The notes under the pieces were generated by a model. That model did no database searches and was not told the DNA's origin. It was given only the letters and a program-made list of their open reading frames with translations. A stretch of 64,000 bases of DNA from NCBI GenBank assembly GCA_943367715.1, contig CALRJY020000025.1, positions 31,310 to 95,309 of the forward strand, given 5' to 3'. Made by a program: the position numbers and the translations under genes. The stretch is from JAEYXS01 sp943367715. Lineage in GTDB: Bacteria > Verrucomicrobiota > Verrucomicrobiia > Limisphaerales > JAEYXS01. Positions 1 to 8,487 of the stretch are shown here, in pieces (position 1 is the first letter of the stretch; every line of letters starts with the position of its first letter).

Positions 1-1947
1 AAGGGGAATGTGCAGGTGGCGCGGTTTCTTCTCTCCAATGGAGCCAAGGTTAATCTAAAGGCCAAATACGATTATACCCCTTTGCATCTGGCGGCGGAGA
101 GCGGGCATAAGGCCATGGTGGAATTTCTGCTGGAGAAAGGGGGTCAGGTTGATCCCAAGTTGAACAAGCCGGAGTACAAGACCACAAGTCAGGGGGGTAG
201 ACTCAATCTGGGCACCGATCAGGCCACGCCGTTGTTTTTGGCGACGGAGAAGGGATTCGGCAGTGTCGTGGAAGTGTTGCTGTCCAAGGGAGCCAGTCTC
301 GCGGAACGGGACAAGGCAGGCTATACACCACTCCACCGTGCCGTGGCAAATGAGGATCTGGAACTGGTAAAATTACTGATCGATAACAAAGCGGATGTGA
401 ATACCAAAGCGGCCTCAGGCCCCGGACGGATGACGACACTGGAAATAGCAGCAAAAAATGGGAATGTCCCATTGATGAAAGTCCTTATCGCGGCCGGAGC
501 TGATGTCGATCAAGGCAAGGATGGCTGGAACGCATTGTACGAAGCGGTGATCAACGGGAAATCTGCGGCCGTGGACTTATTGCTGGCAAACAACGCGAAT
601 CCGAACACCAAATCATCAGGCGGACAAACACCACTCCTACGCGCCCTTACCGCAGAAATTGCAGAGAAGCTTTTAAAAGCCGGAGCCGATGTGAATGCGG
701 CTACTGAGGCGGGGCACACCCCTTTGCTGGCAGCAGTTGACCGCAATGATCGTGAACTGTTGTCCTTGTTGCTGCGCTTCAAGGCCAACCCGAACCTAAG
801 GTCGGGCGGGCAGGGTGTGCCTTTGTTGAAAGCAGTGTCGCTCGGTGCTGCGGAGACCGTTGAATCATTGATCCAAGCGGGAGCAAATGTGGAGGTGACG
901 GATGAACAGGGATATTCTGCCCTGCATTATGCAGTGGCCAATGGCGATCTTTCCCTGGTCGAGATGTTACTGAAACGGAAGGTAAAGCCAGATGAAGCCG
1001 CGAAGACCGGTTATACGCCGCTCATGTTGGCTCAGCGGGGGCTGAAGAGTATTTTTACAGGTGATGGCGGACCCGCATCGGCCAGAGTGGGTCAGTTGGG
1101 GCCCAAGCAAGTCATAAACGAGCAGTATTATCTGGTGGAGAATTTACCCGCTCCCTTCAAACAGATCGGTGAATTGTTGATTCAACAGGGAGCGGATCAG
1201 TTTCGGAATCGGCGTTCGTATATCGTTGTGAGCCGACAAAAGCGAGGCATGAGACAGGTGGTGTTCACAAAGGATGGTGCCGGAGTGAACCGTTATAGCC
1301 TGTTCGAATTGCTCTCTATGAAACTGGGGGACTATATGAATTCGGGAGAGCTGGCTTTTCCAGATTTCTCTCACATCACAATTGAGCGGTTAGAGGCAGG
1401 AAAAATCAAAATCATTCCCGTTAGCATTGCTGCGGCGTTGGAGGTCGGGGACTGCACGGGAGACATATGGTTGGAGTGGGGAGATGTGGTGGAGATACCC
1501 GAGGTGGAGCACAATCTTTCAGAACCATGGTCAGGATTGAAAGAATCCATTCGGAACACGTTGTCCAATTGCGGCAAAAGGAACGTGAAGTTGACGGTCA
1601 AAGGACAAACTTACGATTTGAGCTTGTTGCCAGCCTCTCTTAAATCGCGTGGTACGTTCAGCGGGGGCCCGTCAATTCCTGGAAGCATTCCACCACGGCC
1701 GGGCAGTCCGTTTCCGGTGTCTAATACTGAGGTGGTGACTAATTTCGTCGGCTGCCGTCTCAGCACGACGGTCTTTGAATCTAAAGCTTTGTTGTCCAGT
1801 TCGGACACGAAGCGAGTGAAAATCACGCGCAAGATGGGAACCGGAGGGAAAAAGGAAATGATGTATGATATCGGCTATGTAAAGGATTCAACGGATGACC
1901 TCTGGTTGCGGGATGGCGATGTGATCGAGGTGCCGGAGAAGGAGTGA
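1..1947 (+). CDS. Ankyrin-repeat protein, 5' truncated, with SLBB-like C-terminal segments
   Basis: The frame is open to the left edge and the codons before the first GTG (K-G-N) lie inside an ankyrin helix, so the true start is outside the window. About ten ankyrin repeats occupy the first 350 residues, with recurring TPLHLAA and GADVN-type motifs; they imply a protein-binding scaffold. The remaining 250 residues are not ankyrin. Two segments there end alike, WLEWGDVVEIPE (near 1465-1505) and WLRDGDVIEVPEKE at the extreme C-terminus. These resemble the L-x-x-GD-x-I-x-VP end of SLBB beta-grasp units of polysaccharide-export proteins, but this link is inference from short motifs. No ligand can be named. 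A weak terminator follows at 1981. Confidence 0.88.
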   Translation, partial: KGNVQVARFLLSNGAKVNLKAKYDYTPLHLAAESGHKAMVEFLLEKGGQVDPKLNKPEYKTTSQGGRLNLGTDQATPLFLATEKGFGSVVEVLLSKGASLAERDKAGYTPLHRAVANEDLELVKLLIDNKADVNTKAASGPGRMTTLEIAAKNGNVPLMKVLIAAGADVDQGKDGWNALYEAVINGKSAAVDLLLANNANPNTKSSGGQTPLLRALTAEIAEKLLKAGADVNAATEAGHTPLLAAVDRNDRELLSLLLRFKANPNLRSGGQGVPLLKAVSLGAAETVESLIQAGANVEVTDEQGYSALHYAVANGDLSLVEMLLKRKVKPDEAAKTGYTPLMLAQRGLKSIFTGDGGPASARVGQLGPKQVINEQYYLVENLPAPFKQIGELLIQQGADQFRNRRSYIVVSRQKRGMRQVVFTKDGAGVNRYSLFELLSMKLGDYMNSGELAFPDFSHITIERLEAGKIKIIPVSIAAALEVGDCTGDIWLEWGDVVEIPEVEHNLSEPWSGLKESIRNTLSNCGKRNVKLTVKGQTYDLSLLPASLKSRGTFSGGPSIPGSIPPRPGSPFPVSNTEVVTNFVGCRLSTTVFESKALLSSSDTKRVKITRKMGTGGKKEMMYDIGYVKDSTDDLWLRDGDVIEVPEKE

Positions 1948-1980
1948 GGGGAAGTTATGATTTATGAACTATGAGGTATG

Positions 1981-2000
1981 AAAAACGGCTTCGGTTTTTG
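1981..2000 (+). terminator. Weak hairpin with T tract after the ankyrin gene
   Basis: AAAAAC pairs with GTTTTT around a GGCTTCG loop, so the 3' arm is also the T tract. It lies 33 nt after the ankyrin stop codon. The stem is short and A/T-rich, so termination strength is uncertain. Confidence 0.4.
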
Positions 2001-2421
2001 CGGAGGATCTTAATTCGTGCGGATTGAGAAGAGCAATCGGTGCTGGTGGGCAAAGGGTTCATCGGGGTTAAAGGAGGTTAGTATGGGAAGCAATGGGAGG
2101 GACAGTAAGGCGGGAGGCGGTGGGGCGAGGTCATCGCACTCGACATCCATTTATGGAGAGAGGAGCAGGGGATTGGTTTTGCTGGTTGCTAATGTGGGGA
2201 AGTGTTTTTGGGTGGGAAATTATCGGGGCTTTTGCGTGCAGATTTTGAAGACGGTTGGGGAATGTTTACGAGCGACTATGGGAGGGGTGATGGATTGGGA
2301 AATGGGAGAGGTTAGAGCCTCCTCACGTCGGCTGCTACGAATTTTCGGAGGAACTTTTCCGGTTTTTGGTTTTTCTACTTGTAAGAATGTAGCGGAGGGA
2401 CGATTACAAGCGGGTTCCCGA
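2001..2421. other. Upstream region of the exporter operon, no gene seen
   Basis: The tolC-like frame stays open back to a GTG at 2017, but the added 135 residues have no domain character and would put a lipoprotein signal in mid-protein. I therefore read this stretch as non-coding leader. It holds one copy of a dispersed repeat (2311-2343). No clear promoter boxes were identified. Confidence 0.5.
2311..2343. repeat. Dispersed repeat family R1, copy 1
   Basis: The core AGAGCCTCCTCACGTCGGCT followed by GCTACGAATT recurs at 53098-53130 and 53695-53726 in the same orientation with a few substitutions. All copies are intergenic. Read on the minus strand the family encodes S-S-R-R-E-E-A-like peptides that appear at the start of spurious ORFs. 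Confidence 0.8.
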
Positions 2422-4137
2422 ATGAGTATTGCCAACAGGAGTATTATTTCCGTTTTGCTGGCGGGGGGCGTTGTTTTGGCGGGCTGCAGCTCGAACCATT
2501 ATCGGCGTTCCGCCGACAGGGAGGCGTATGGAGTCATCAATCAAAAGGGCGTCCAAGTGCCGAACATGGACCGCCGGTTCACGATCGAGCAGGCGAACGC
2601 GCTGGTGATCGAGGGCACGGTGGTGACGGATGAGCCGCCGGCGTTTCTGGGCTTGGAAAAAGAGGCGGAGCGGGATGCGGTGATGATCCCGCTGGAGCGG
2701 GCGCTGGACATCGCGGTGAACCACAGCCGGATCTATCAATCGCGCAAGGAGCAGCTTTACCTGGAGGGATTGAATCTCACGCTGGCGCGGCACCGGTTCA
2801 CGCCGTTGTTCTCGGGACGCGGCTCGGGGAATTACTCGGTGCGGACGGAACAGGCCTTGCTGGTGGGCATCGATCCGGCGACGGGTCAGCCGCGGACGGT
2901 GCTGAGCGATAACTTGGTGGAGCAGCATCGGTTCAATGCGGGTGGTTCGGCGGGGGCGGATTGGCTGATCCGGGATGTGGGGCGCATCTCGGCAGCGTTC
3001 ACGACGGATTTTCTGCGGGTGTTGACGGGGAATGCTTCTTCGCTGGCGTCCTCGCAAGTGGGCGCGACATTTGCGCGGCCTTTATTGCGGAACTCGGGCT
3101 TCAAGGTGGAGAAGGAGGCGCTGACGCTGGCGGAGCGGACGCTGCTGTATGCGGTGCGGGATTTCGCGCGGTTCCGGAAGGATTTCACGGTGCAGGTAGC
3201 GACGGCGTATTACGGGGTGCTGGGGAATCGTGATGCGGCGCGGAACGCGTATGTGAATTACGAACGCTCCAAGACGAGCGCGGCACGCAGCCGGGCGATG
3301 GCGGAAGAAGGACGGGTGACGCAGGCGGACTTGGGCCGCATCGAGCAACAGGAGCTGACGGCGGAATCGGGCTGGATCAATTCGTTGCGGGCGTATCAGC
3401 GGTCGCTGGATGATTTCAAGATCCTGCTGGGGATACCGGTGGCGACGAAGCTGATTTTGGATGACGCGGAATTGCGGCGGTTGCGGATCGAGCATCCGGA
3501 GTTCGTGGAGGCGGATTCGGTGAATGTGGCACTGGCGGCGCGGTTGGATTACCTGAATTTGAAAGAGCAGAAGGAGGATGCGGAGCGGCAGACGGGCTTA
3601 TCCAAGGATGCCTTGAAGATGCAGGTGGACTTGGTGGCGTCCACGGCGATCAACAGTCCGCAGAACATCACGACGGGATTTCCGGTGCCGGACATGGACC
3701 GGTATCGTTGGAATGCGGGCTTGAACGTGGATCTCGCTCTGGACCGGAAGTTGCAACGGAATGGTTATCGCGCGGCGCTGATCCGGTATGAACAGGCGAA
3801 CCGGGCGGTGATCCAGCGCGAGGATGAGATCAAGCTGGCGGTGCGCGATAGCTGGCGTGTGCTGGAACAGGCACGGCGTACGTATGAGATCAGTGAACTG
3901 GGCGTGAAGCTGGCGGAACGGCGCGTGGAGGAGCAAGAGCTGTTGGCCGAACTGGGCCGGGCGAAGGCGCAGGATCAGGTGGATGCGCAGAATGATCTGG
4001 TAAGCTCGCGCAATCAGCGCACGCAGGCCTTGGTGAGCCACACCATCGCGCGGCTGCAATTCTGGAATAATCTCGGCATACTTTATATCAAGGACAATGG
4101 TCAGTGGGAGGAACTGTCGTATGGCAAATCTGAATGA
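2422..4137 (+). CDS. TolC-like outer-membrane efflux lipoprotein
   Basis: 571 residues from the ATG at 2422. This start is chosen because it opens directly into a lipoprotein signal peptide ending LAG|C (Cys22). The body has the two halves of an outer-membrane efflux family protein: an ALDIAVNHSR-type helix near residue 100, long amphipathic helices (AYYGVLGNRDAARNAY and EEGRVTQADLGRIEQQ), and a C-terminal half ending with ELLAELGRAKAQDQVDAQND, the usual last coiled-coil hairpin. It should form the outer-membrane channel of a tripartite exporter, trimeric and lipid-anchored. It overlaps the next gene by 17 nt, so translation is probably coupled. The substrate is unknown. Confidence 0.9.
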   Translation: MSIANRSIISVLLAGGVVLAGCSSNHYRRSADREAYGVINQKGVQVPNMDRRFTIEQANALVIEGTVVTDEPPAFLGLEKEAERDAVMIPLERALDIAVNHSRIYQSRKEQLYLEGLNLTLARHRFTPLFSGRGSGNYSVRTEQALLVGIDPATGQPRTVLSDNLVEQHRFNAGGSAGADWLIRDVGRISAAFTTDFLRVLTGNASSLASSQVGATFARPLLRNSGFKVEKEALTLAERTLLYAVRDFARFRKDFTVQVATAYYGVLGNRDAARNAYVNYERSKTSAARSRAMAEEGRVTQADLGRIEQQELTAESGWINSLRAYQRSLDDFKILLGIPVATKLILDDAELRRLRIEHPEFVEADSVNVALAARLDYLNLKEQKEDAERQTGLSKDALKMQVDLVASTAINSPQNITTGFPVPDMDRYRWNAGLNVDLALDRKLQRNGYRAALIRYEQANRAVIQREDEIKLAVRDSWRVLEQARRTYEISELGVKLAERRVEEQELLAELGRAKAQDQVDAQNDLVSSRNQRTQALVSHTIARLQFWNNLGILYIKDNGQWEELSYGKSE

Positions 4138-5911
4138 AACGAAGCCGGTGTCGCGCCGGCCCGCCAAGAAATGGCTCGCGCTGGGCGGGTTGTTGCTGGT
4201 GCTGCTCGTGTGGTGGTGGCGCTCGGGTGATGATGTGCTGGCGGCATTGACCTTCGCGGCAAAGCGCGGCGATCTGGACATCACGGTGCTGGAGGGCGGG
4301 AGCGTGCAGGCGGCGGAATCGCAACAGATCAAGTGCGAGGTGCGCGTGGGTTATCAGGGGACGAAGATACTGAAATTGATCGAGGAAGGTTACATGATCA
4401 CGGAGGATGACATCCGCACGAACAAGGTGCTGGTGGAGCTGGATTCTTCCGAGATCCAAAAACAGATCGCGGAGCAGGAGATCGGTTTCCAATCAGCCAC
4501 GGCTTCCCTCACGGATGCACAGCAGAATTTCCAGATCCAACTGGCACAGAACCAGAGTGACATCAAGGCGGCGGAGCAGAAGGCGCGGTTCGCGATGATG
4601 GATTTCGAGAAGTTCCTGGGCAGCGAGGCGGCGGCGGTGGTGTTGAAGGGGTTCGCGTTCGATTTCGCCATGGCACTGAAGAGCGCGCGGGATGAACTGG
4701 CGCAGGTGGCCACGGGAGCCTTGCTCAGCACCAATAATGCGGCGGTAACCGGCCAGAGGGTGACCGATCTGCTGGCGCACAATGACGTGGTGGATTTCTC
4801 GCCTTACGCGAAGATCGAGGTGTTGGGCGATGGCGAGACGAAACAGAAGTTGCGCAAGCTGGATGACGATTACCAGGTGGCGATGAAGGAGATGAACCAG
4901 GCGAAGACGACGCTGGATGGCACGAAACGGCTGTTCGACAAGGGTTTCGCCACGCGCACCGATCTGCAACGGGACGAGATCGCCTCGGAAAATAACCGGC
5001 TCAAGGTGCAGACGGCGGAGACGGCGCGGACTTTGTATCTGAAGTATGAATTCCAGAAATCCGCCGAGGAATCGTTGTCCAAAGTGCTGGAAACATTTCG
5101 AGAAATGGATCGTTCGCGGAAATCATCCATCGCCAAGATGGCCCAAGCAGAGGCGAAACTGAAGTCCGCCCAAGGACAGTATAACGTGCAAGTGCGGCGG
5201 CGGAAGGAATTGCAGGACCAGTCGGAGAAATGCCTGATCAAGGCGACGAAACCTGGACTGGTGGTTTACGGACGCGCGGGCATGGACATGATGTATTACG
5301 GCGGGGAAGAGCCGATCCGTGAAGGTGCTTCCGTGCGCGAACAGCAAGTGATCATCACGATTCCAGATCTCACGAAGATGCAACTCAAGGTGAAGATCCA
5401 TGAGAGTTATATCAAGAAGGTGAAGAAGGAGCAGAAGGTGGCGATCAAAGTAGATGCGTTCCCGGACCAGAAATTAACCGGCCTCGTGACGCAGGTGGCG
5501 GTGCTGCCGGATTCGCAGAACCGCTGGATGAATCCCGACATGAAGGTCTATCTCACCACCATCGAAGTGGAAGGGACGCATGATTGGTTGAAGCCGGGCA
5601 TGAGTGCGAAGGCGGACATCTTCGTGAACACTTTGACCAACGTCATCTACGTGCCGATGCAGGCGGTGGTGCCGGAGGAAGATAAACAAGTTTGTTATGT
5701 GTTGAAGGGCACGGAAAAGATCCGGCGCGAGATCAAGGCGGGGGATTTCAATGACGAGTTCATCGAGATCAAGGAAGGCATCGAGCCCGGTGAGTTGGTG
5801 GTCTTGAAGCCGACGAGTGCGACGGAGAAGGAAAGCAAGGATGGCAAGGCCGACGAGAAGACGAAGCCGGAAAACACGGCCAAGAGCCCGGCCCCCGGTA
5901 AATCGATGTAG
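4121..5911 (+). CDS. Membrane-fusion (periplasmic adaptor) protein of a MacA/HlyD-type exporter
   Basis: The start at 4121 is preferred over the in-frame ATG at 4097 because GGGAGGAA sits 7 nt before it. 596 residues: one N-terminal membrane anchor (about 14-33), a barrel-sandwich half-motif, then an unusually long helical region (about 105-150 and 235-365, rich in Q, K and E) typical of adaptor hairpins. After it come a second lipoyl-type segment, a beta-barrel, and a C-terminal K/E-rich tail. MacA-like adaptors are near 370 residues, so this one is much longer, mainly in the hairpin. It would bridge the permease at 5914 to the TolC-like lipoprotein upstream. It overlaps that gene by 17 nt and ends 2 nt before the permease. 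Confidence 0.88.
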   Translation: MANLNETKPVSRRPAKKWLALGGLLLVLLVWWWRSGDDVLAALTFAAKRGDLDITVLEGGSVQAAESQQIKCEVRVGYQGTKILKLIEEGYMITEDDIRTNKVLVELDSSEIQKQIAEQEIGFQSATASLTDAQQNFQIQLAQNQSDIKAAEQKARFAMMDFEKFLGSEAAAVVLKGFAFDFAMALKSARDELAQVATGALLSTNNAAVTGQRVTDLLAHNDVVDFSPYAKIEVLGDGETKQKLRKLDDDYQVAMKEMNQAKTTLDGTKRLFDKGFATRTDLQRDEIASENNRLKVQTAETARTLYLKYEFQKSAEESLSKVLETFREMDRSRKSSIAKMAQAEAKLKSAQGQYNVQVRRRKELQDQSEKCLIKATKPGLVVYGRAGMDMMYYGGEEPIREGASVREQQVIITIPDLTKMQLKVKIHESYIKKVKKEQKVAIKVDAFPDQKLTGLVTQVAVLPDSQNRWMNPDMKVYLTTIEVEGTHDWLKPGMSAKADIFVNTLTNVIYVPMQAVVPEEDKQVCYVLKGTEKIRREIKAGDFNDEFIEIKEGIEPGELVVLKPTSATEKESKDGKADEKTKPENTAKSPAPGKSM

Positions 5912-5913
5912 GC

Positions 5914-7251
5914 GTGAGCAGGATGAAAGCCGAGCAAAAACATTGGACGAAGCATCTGCCGGTGGAGCTGAATCCCACGCACTTGATGCGGTTGTTTCGT
6001 CTGGGGTTGCGAAGCATCTGGATGCATCGCTTGCGCTCGGTGCTGACGATGTTAGGTATCGTGTTCGGCGTCTGTTCGGTGATCGCGATGCTGGCGATCG
6101 GTGAAGGGGCGAGCTTCGAGGCGCAGGAACAGATCAAGAATCTGGGCAGCCAGAATATCATCTTGCGGAGCGTCAAGCCGCCGGAAGAACAGCGGGTGAT
6201 GGACAAGGGGAGCCAAAGCTTCGTGATGCAATACGGGCTGACGGAGAAAGATATCAAACGCATCACGCTGACCATCCCGGGCATTGAGAGTGCCATTCCG
6301 GCGCGGATGTTGCGGGATTACGTGTGGAATATTAGTCGGAGGGTGGATACGGAAATCGTGGCGACGGTGACGGAATACGCGGTGATGCGGAACTTGCGCG
6401 TGGCGAAAGGGAGGTTCTTTTCCGATTTGGATTCGCAGCAAAAAGCGAGTGTCTGTGTGCTGGGTGCGGAGATGGCGGGAGCGTTGTTCCCGCTGGATTC
6501 GCCGCTGGGCCGCGATGTACGGGTGGGTGGTATCTATTATCGCGTGATCGGGATTTTGGAGCCGCAGGGCAAGGGCGTGGCGGAGATCACGGGATCGGCA
6601 GCGGAGACGTATTTGCACCGGATGTTCATTCCGTTGGAGACAGCCCGGCTGCGTTATGGCGAGATCGTGTCGAAGCAACGGCAGGGGAGTTACGAGGCGG
6701 AGAAGGTGCAGTTCCACGAAGTGACGGTCAAGGTGGCCAACGGGCAGGAGGTGGTGGCGACCTCGGAGGCGATCAATGAGGTGATGTCGCGCAATCATGA
6801 GAAGAAAGATTATCAACTGGTGGTGCCGCTGGAATTGCTGCAACGGGCCGAGCGCACGAAATATATCTTCAACATCGTGCTGGGATCCATCGCGGCGATC
6901 TCGTTGCTGGTGGGCGGCATCGGCATCATGAACATCATGCTGGCATCCATCACGGAACGGACGCTGGAGATCGGCATCCGGCGGGCGTTGGGGGCGAAGC
7001 GGCAGGATATAGTGTGGCAGTTTTTGATCGAGACGACATTGCTCTCGGCGTCAGGAGGCATGGTGGGCGTCGTGTTGGGATTGTTGATTCCGCTGGTGGT
7101 GACCCAGCTCGCAGGCATGAAGACGATCATCACGTTCTGGTCACCGATACTAGCGTTCACGATTTCGGCGCTGGTGGGGATAGGGTTTGGCCTTTATCCG
7201 GCGATCCGCGCGGCGAAGATGGACCCGGTGGAGGCGTTGAGGCATCAATGA
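5914..7251 (+). CDS. MacB/FtsX-type ABC exporter permease (no ATPase domain)
   Basis: 445 residues. The topology is that of the permease half of MacB: one TM near residues 38-60 (TMLGIVFGVCSVIAMLAIG), a large periplasmic MacB-PCD domain, and three C-terminal TMs (LLVGGIGIMNIMLASITER; IETTLLSASGGMVG; then FGLYPAIRAAKMDPVEALR, the family's closing motif). E. coli MacB carries its nucleotide-binding domain at the N-terminus; here it is absent and no ATPase gene lies nearby. An ATPase encoded elsewhere must drive it. The start may be GTG 5914 or ATG 5923; neither has a strong ribosome-binding site. Probably cotranscribed with the two genes before it. Confidence 0.9.
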   Translation: MSRMKAEQKHWTKHLPVELNPTHLMRLFRLGLRSIWMHRLRSVLTMLGIVFGVCSVIAMLAIGEGASFEAQEQIKNLGSQNIILRSVKPPEEQRVMDKGSQSFVMQYGLTEKDIKRITLTIPGIESAIPARMLRDYVWNISRRVDTEIVATVTEYAVMRNLRVAKGRFFSDLDSQQKASVCVLGAEMAGALFPLDSPLGRDVRVGGIYYRVIGILEPQGKGVAEITGSAAETYLHRMFIPLETARLRYGEIVSKQRQGSYEAEKVQFHEVTVKVANGQEVVATSEAINEVMSRNHEKKDYQLVVPLELLQRAERTKYIFNIVLGSIAAISLLVGGIGIMNIMLASITERTLEIGIRRALGAKRQDIVWQFLIETTLLSASGGMVGVVLGLLIPLVVTQLAGMKTIITFWSPILAFTISALVGIGFGLYPAIRAAKMDPVEALRHQ

Positions 7252-7311
7252 GGAGAAACGGGAGCAAGGATTTGGGACAGAAAGAAGGTCATGGGCTGGT
7301 GCCTGGCGGAG

Positions 7312-7447
7312 AGGGTGTGATTGAAAGCGGGTGAGATGGGATTGGTGGGCTACGTCGTACGTCGCGGACTGCCGGCTGGAATCCGGCAGCACGGGGTGCG
7401 GGTTTCGTCGCGGCTCACCAAAGCTCACCCGATTATAATCACACCCT
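7312..7447. repeat. Intergenic nested inverted repeat
   Basis: The outer arms are AGGGTGTGATT (7312-7322) plus CGGGTGAG (7328-7335), matched by CTCACCCG (7424-7431) plus AATCACACCCT (7437-7447). That gives 19 exact pairs interrupted by a 5-nt internal loop. Inside lies a dispersed-repeat copy (7344-7416) with its own hairpin, CTGCCGG with CCGGCAG (7369-7389). The region separates the exporter from cdsA and could end transcription or mark a repeat inserted into an older palindrome. Confidence 0.75.
7344..7416. repeat. Dispersed repeat family R2, copy 1
   Basis: This 73-nt stretch beginning GGTGGGCTACG and ending TTCGTCGCGGCTC aligns without gaps to 41351-41423 at roughly 83% identity. It has a central CCGGCTGGAA hairpin. 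Both copies are in the same orientation and sit at gene ends. Confidence 0.8.
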
Positions 7448-7514
7448 GGCGGAAAAGGGGGTGTGAAAGCCGCTCGACAGGGGTTTGGAGGACGGGCTAG
7501 GTTTCCGGGGTCAA

Positions 7515-8453
7515 ATGGCTGAAGCAAATACAACGACGGCGCCATCTCCGGCAGCGCCCCCGCCCGGCCCCAGCAAGGGGAAGATATTCCTGCGCCGCCT
7601 GTTCAGCTCGGTGGTGCTGTGGACGGTGGTGATCCTGGCCTTGTTTTCGGGCAACAAGCTGGTTTCCGACTGGTTCTTCCTCCTGATCATGACGGTGTTG
7701 GCGGTGACGGGGTTGTTGGAGTTTTACAACATGGTGGAGAAGCGGGGGTTGGTGTGTTTCAAGGGGTGGGGCGTGTTCGGCGGGGTTTTGCTGATGGCCA
7801 GCACGTTCTTCTATGTATCAGGATTCTTAGGGCCCAAAGAACCGTCGCGGGCGGGGGATTTCGAGACGAGCATCCTAGTCATTTTCGTATTGGGGTTGTG
7901 TGTGAAGCAGTTCACATCCAAGACGAATACGGCGGGTATCCTGGCCATCTCCACCACGTTATTCGGCCTGATGTATGTGCCGTGGCTGTTGAATTTCGTG
8001 CAGAAGATCAATTACTTCCCGCGCATCGGGGATAACGGGCACTGGTATGTGCTGTATTTCATTTTGGTCACGAAGTTTAGTGACTTGGGGGCTTACGTGA
8101 CGGGGTCGCTGATCGGGAAACACAAGATGATTCCGCGTATCAGTCCGGGGAAGACGTGGGAAGGGTTTGGCGGGGCGATTGTGATCACGACGGGGGTGAG
8201 CCTCGCGTTTGTGCACTTTGCGGGGGACCGGTTGCCGGGGATGAACCTGATGCATGCGGCGATCTTGGGCGTGGTGCTGAGCATCTCGGCGGTCATCGGG
8301 GATTTGATTGAGTCTTTGTTCAAACGGGAGTCGGGGGTGAAAGACTCGGGTTCATTCTTTCCGGGCATTGGCGGCATCTTGGACCTCTTGGACAGCATCC
8401 TTTTCAACGCCCCGCTCATGTATCTTTATCTGCGTCATGTTTTGACGAACTGA
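7515..8453 (+). CDS. cdsA: Phosphatidate cytidylyltransferase (CDP-diglyceride synthase)
   Basis: 312 residues from ATG 7515; the longer frame begins at a TTG with no better signal. An Ala/Pro-rich cytosolic tail precedes about seven hydrophobic segments. The C-terminal signature SLFKRESGVKDSGSFFPGI-GGILDLLDS matches the CdsA family pattern S-x-x-K-R-x4-K-D-x6-P-G-x-G-G-x-x-D. The usual His (PGHGG) is Ile and the usual Arg (DRxDS) is Leu; the metal-binding Asp residues remain. The enzyme makes CDP-diacylglycerol from CTP and phosphatidic acid in the inner membrane. It is first in the cdsA-dxr-rseP-ispG cluster, an order widespread in bacteria. Confidence 0.92.
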   Translation: MAEANTTTAPSPAAPPPGPSKGKIFLRRLFSSVVLWTVVILALFSGNKLVSDWFFLLIMTVLAVTGLLEFYNMVEKRGLVCFKGWGVFGGVLLMASTFFYVSGFLGPKEPSRAGDFETSILVIFVLGLCVKQFTSKTNTAGILAISTTLFGLMYVPWLLNFVQKINYFPRIGDNGHWYVLYFILVTKFSDLGAYVTGSLIGKHKMIPRISPGKTWEGFGGAIVITTGVSLAFVHFAGDRLPGMNLMHAAILGVVLSISAVIGDLIESLFKRESGVKDSGSFFPGIGGILDLLDSILFNAPLMYLYLRHVLTN

Positions 8454-8487
8454 GCCGGAGCACTCACTATCGCCGGGTTTTTCGCGC

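Noticed and set aside
2017..2421. N-terminal extension of the TolC-like protein from GTG 2017
   Set aside because: It would bury a lipoprotein signal peptide, contains a dispersed repeat, and has no domain; the start at 2422 is far better.
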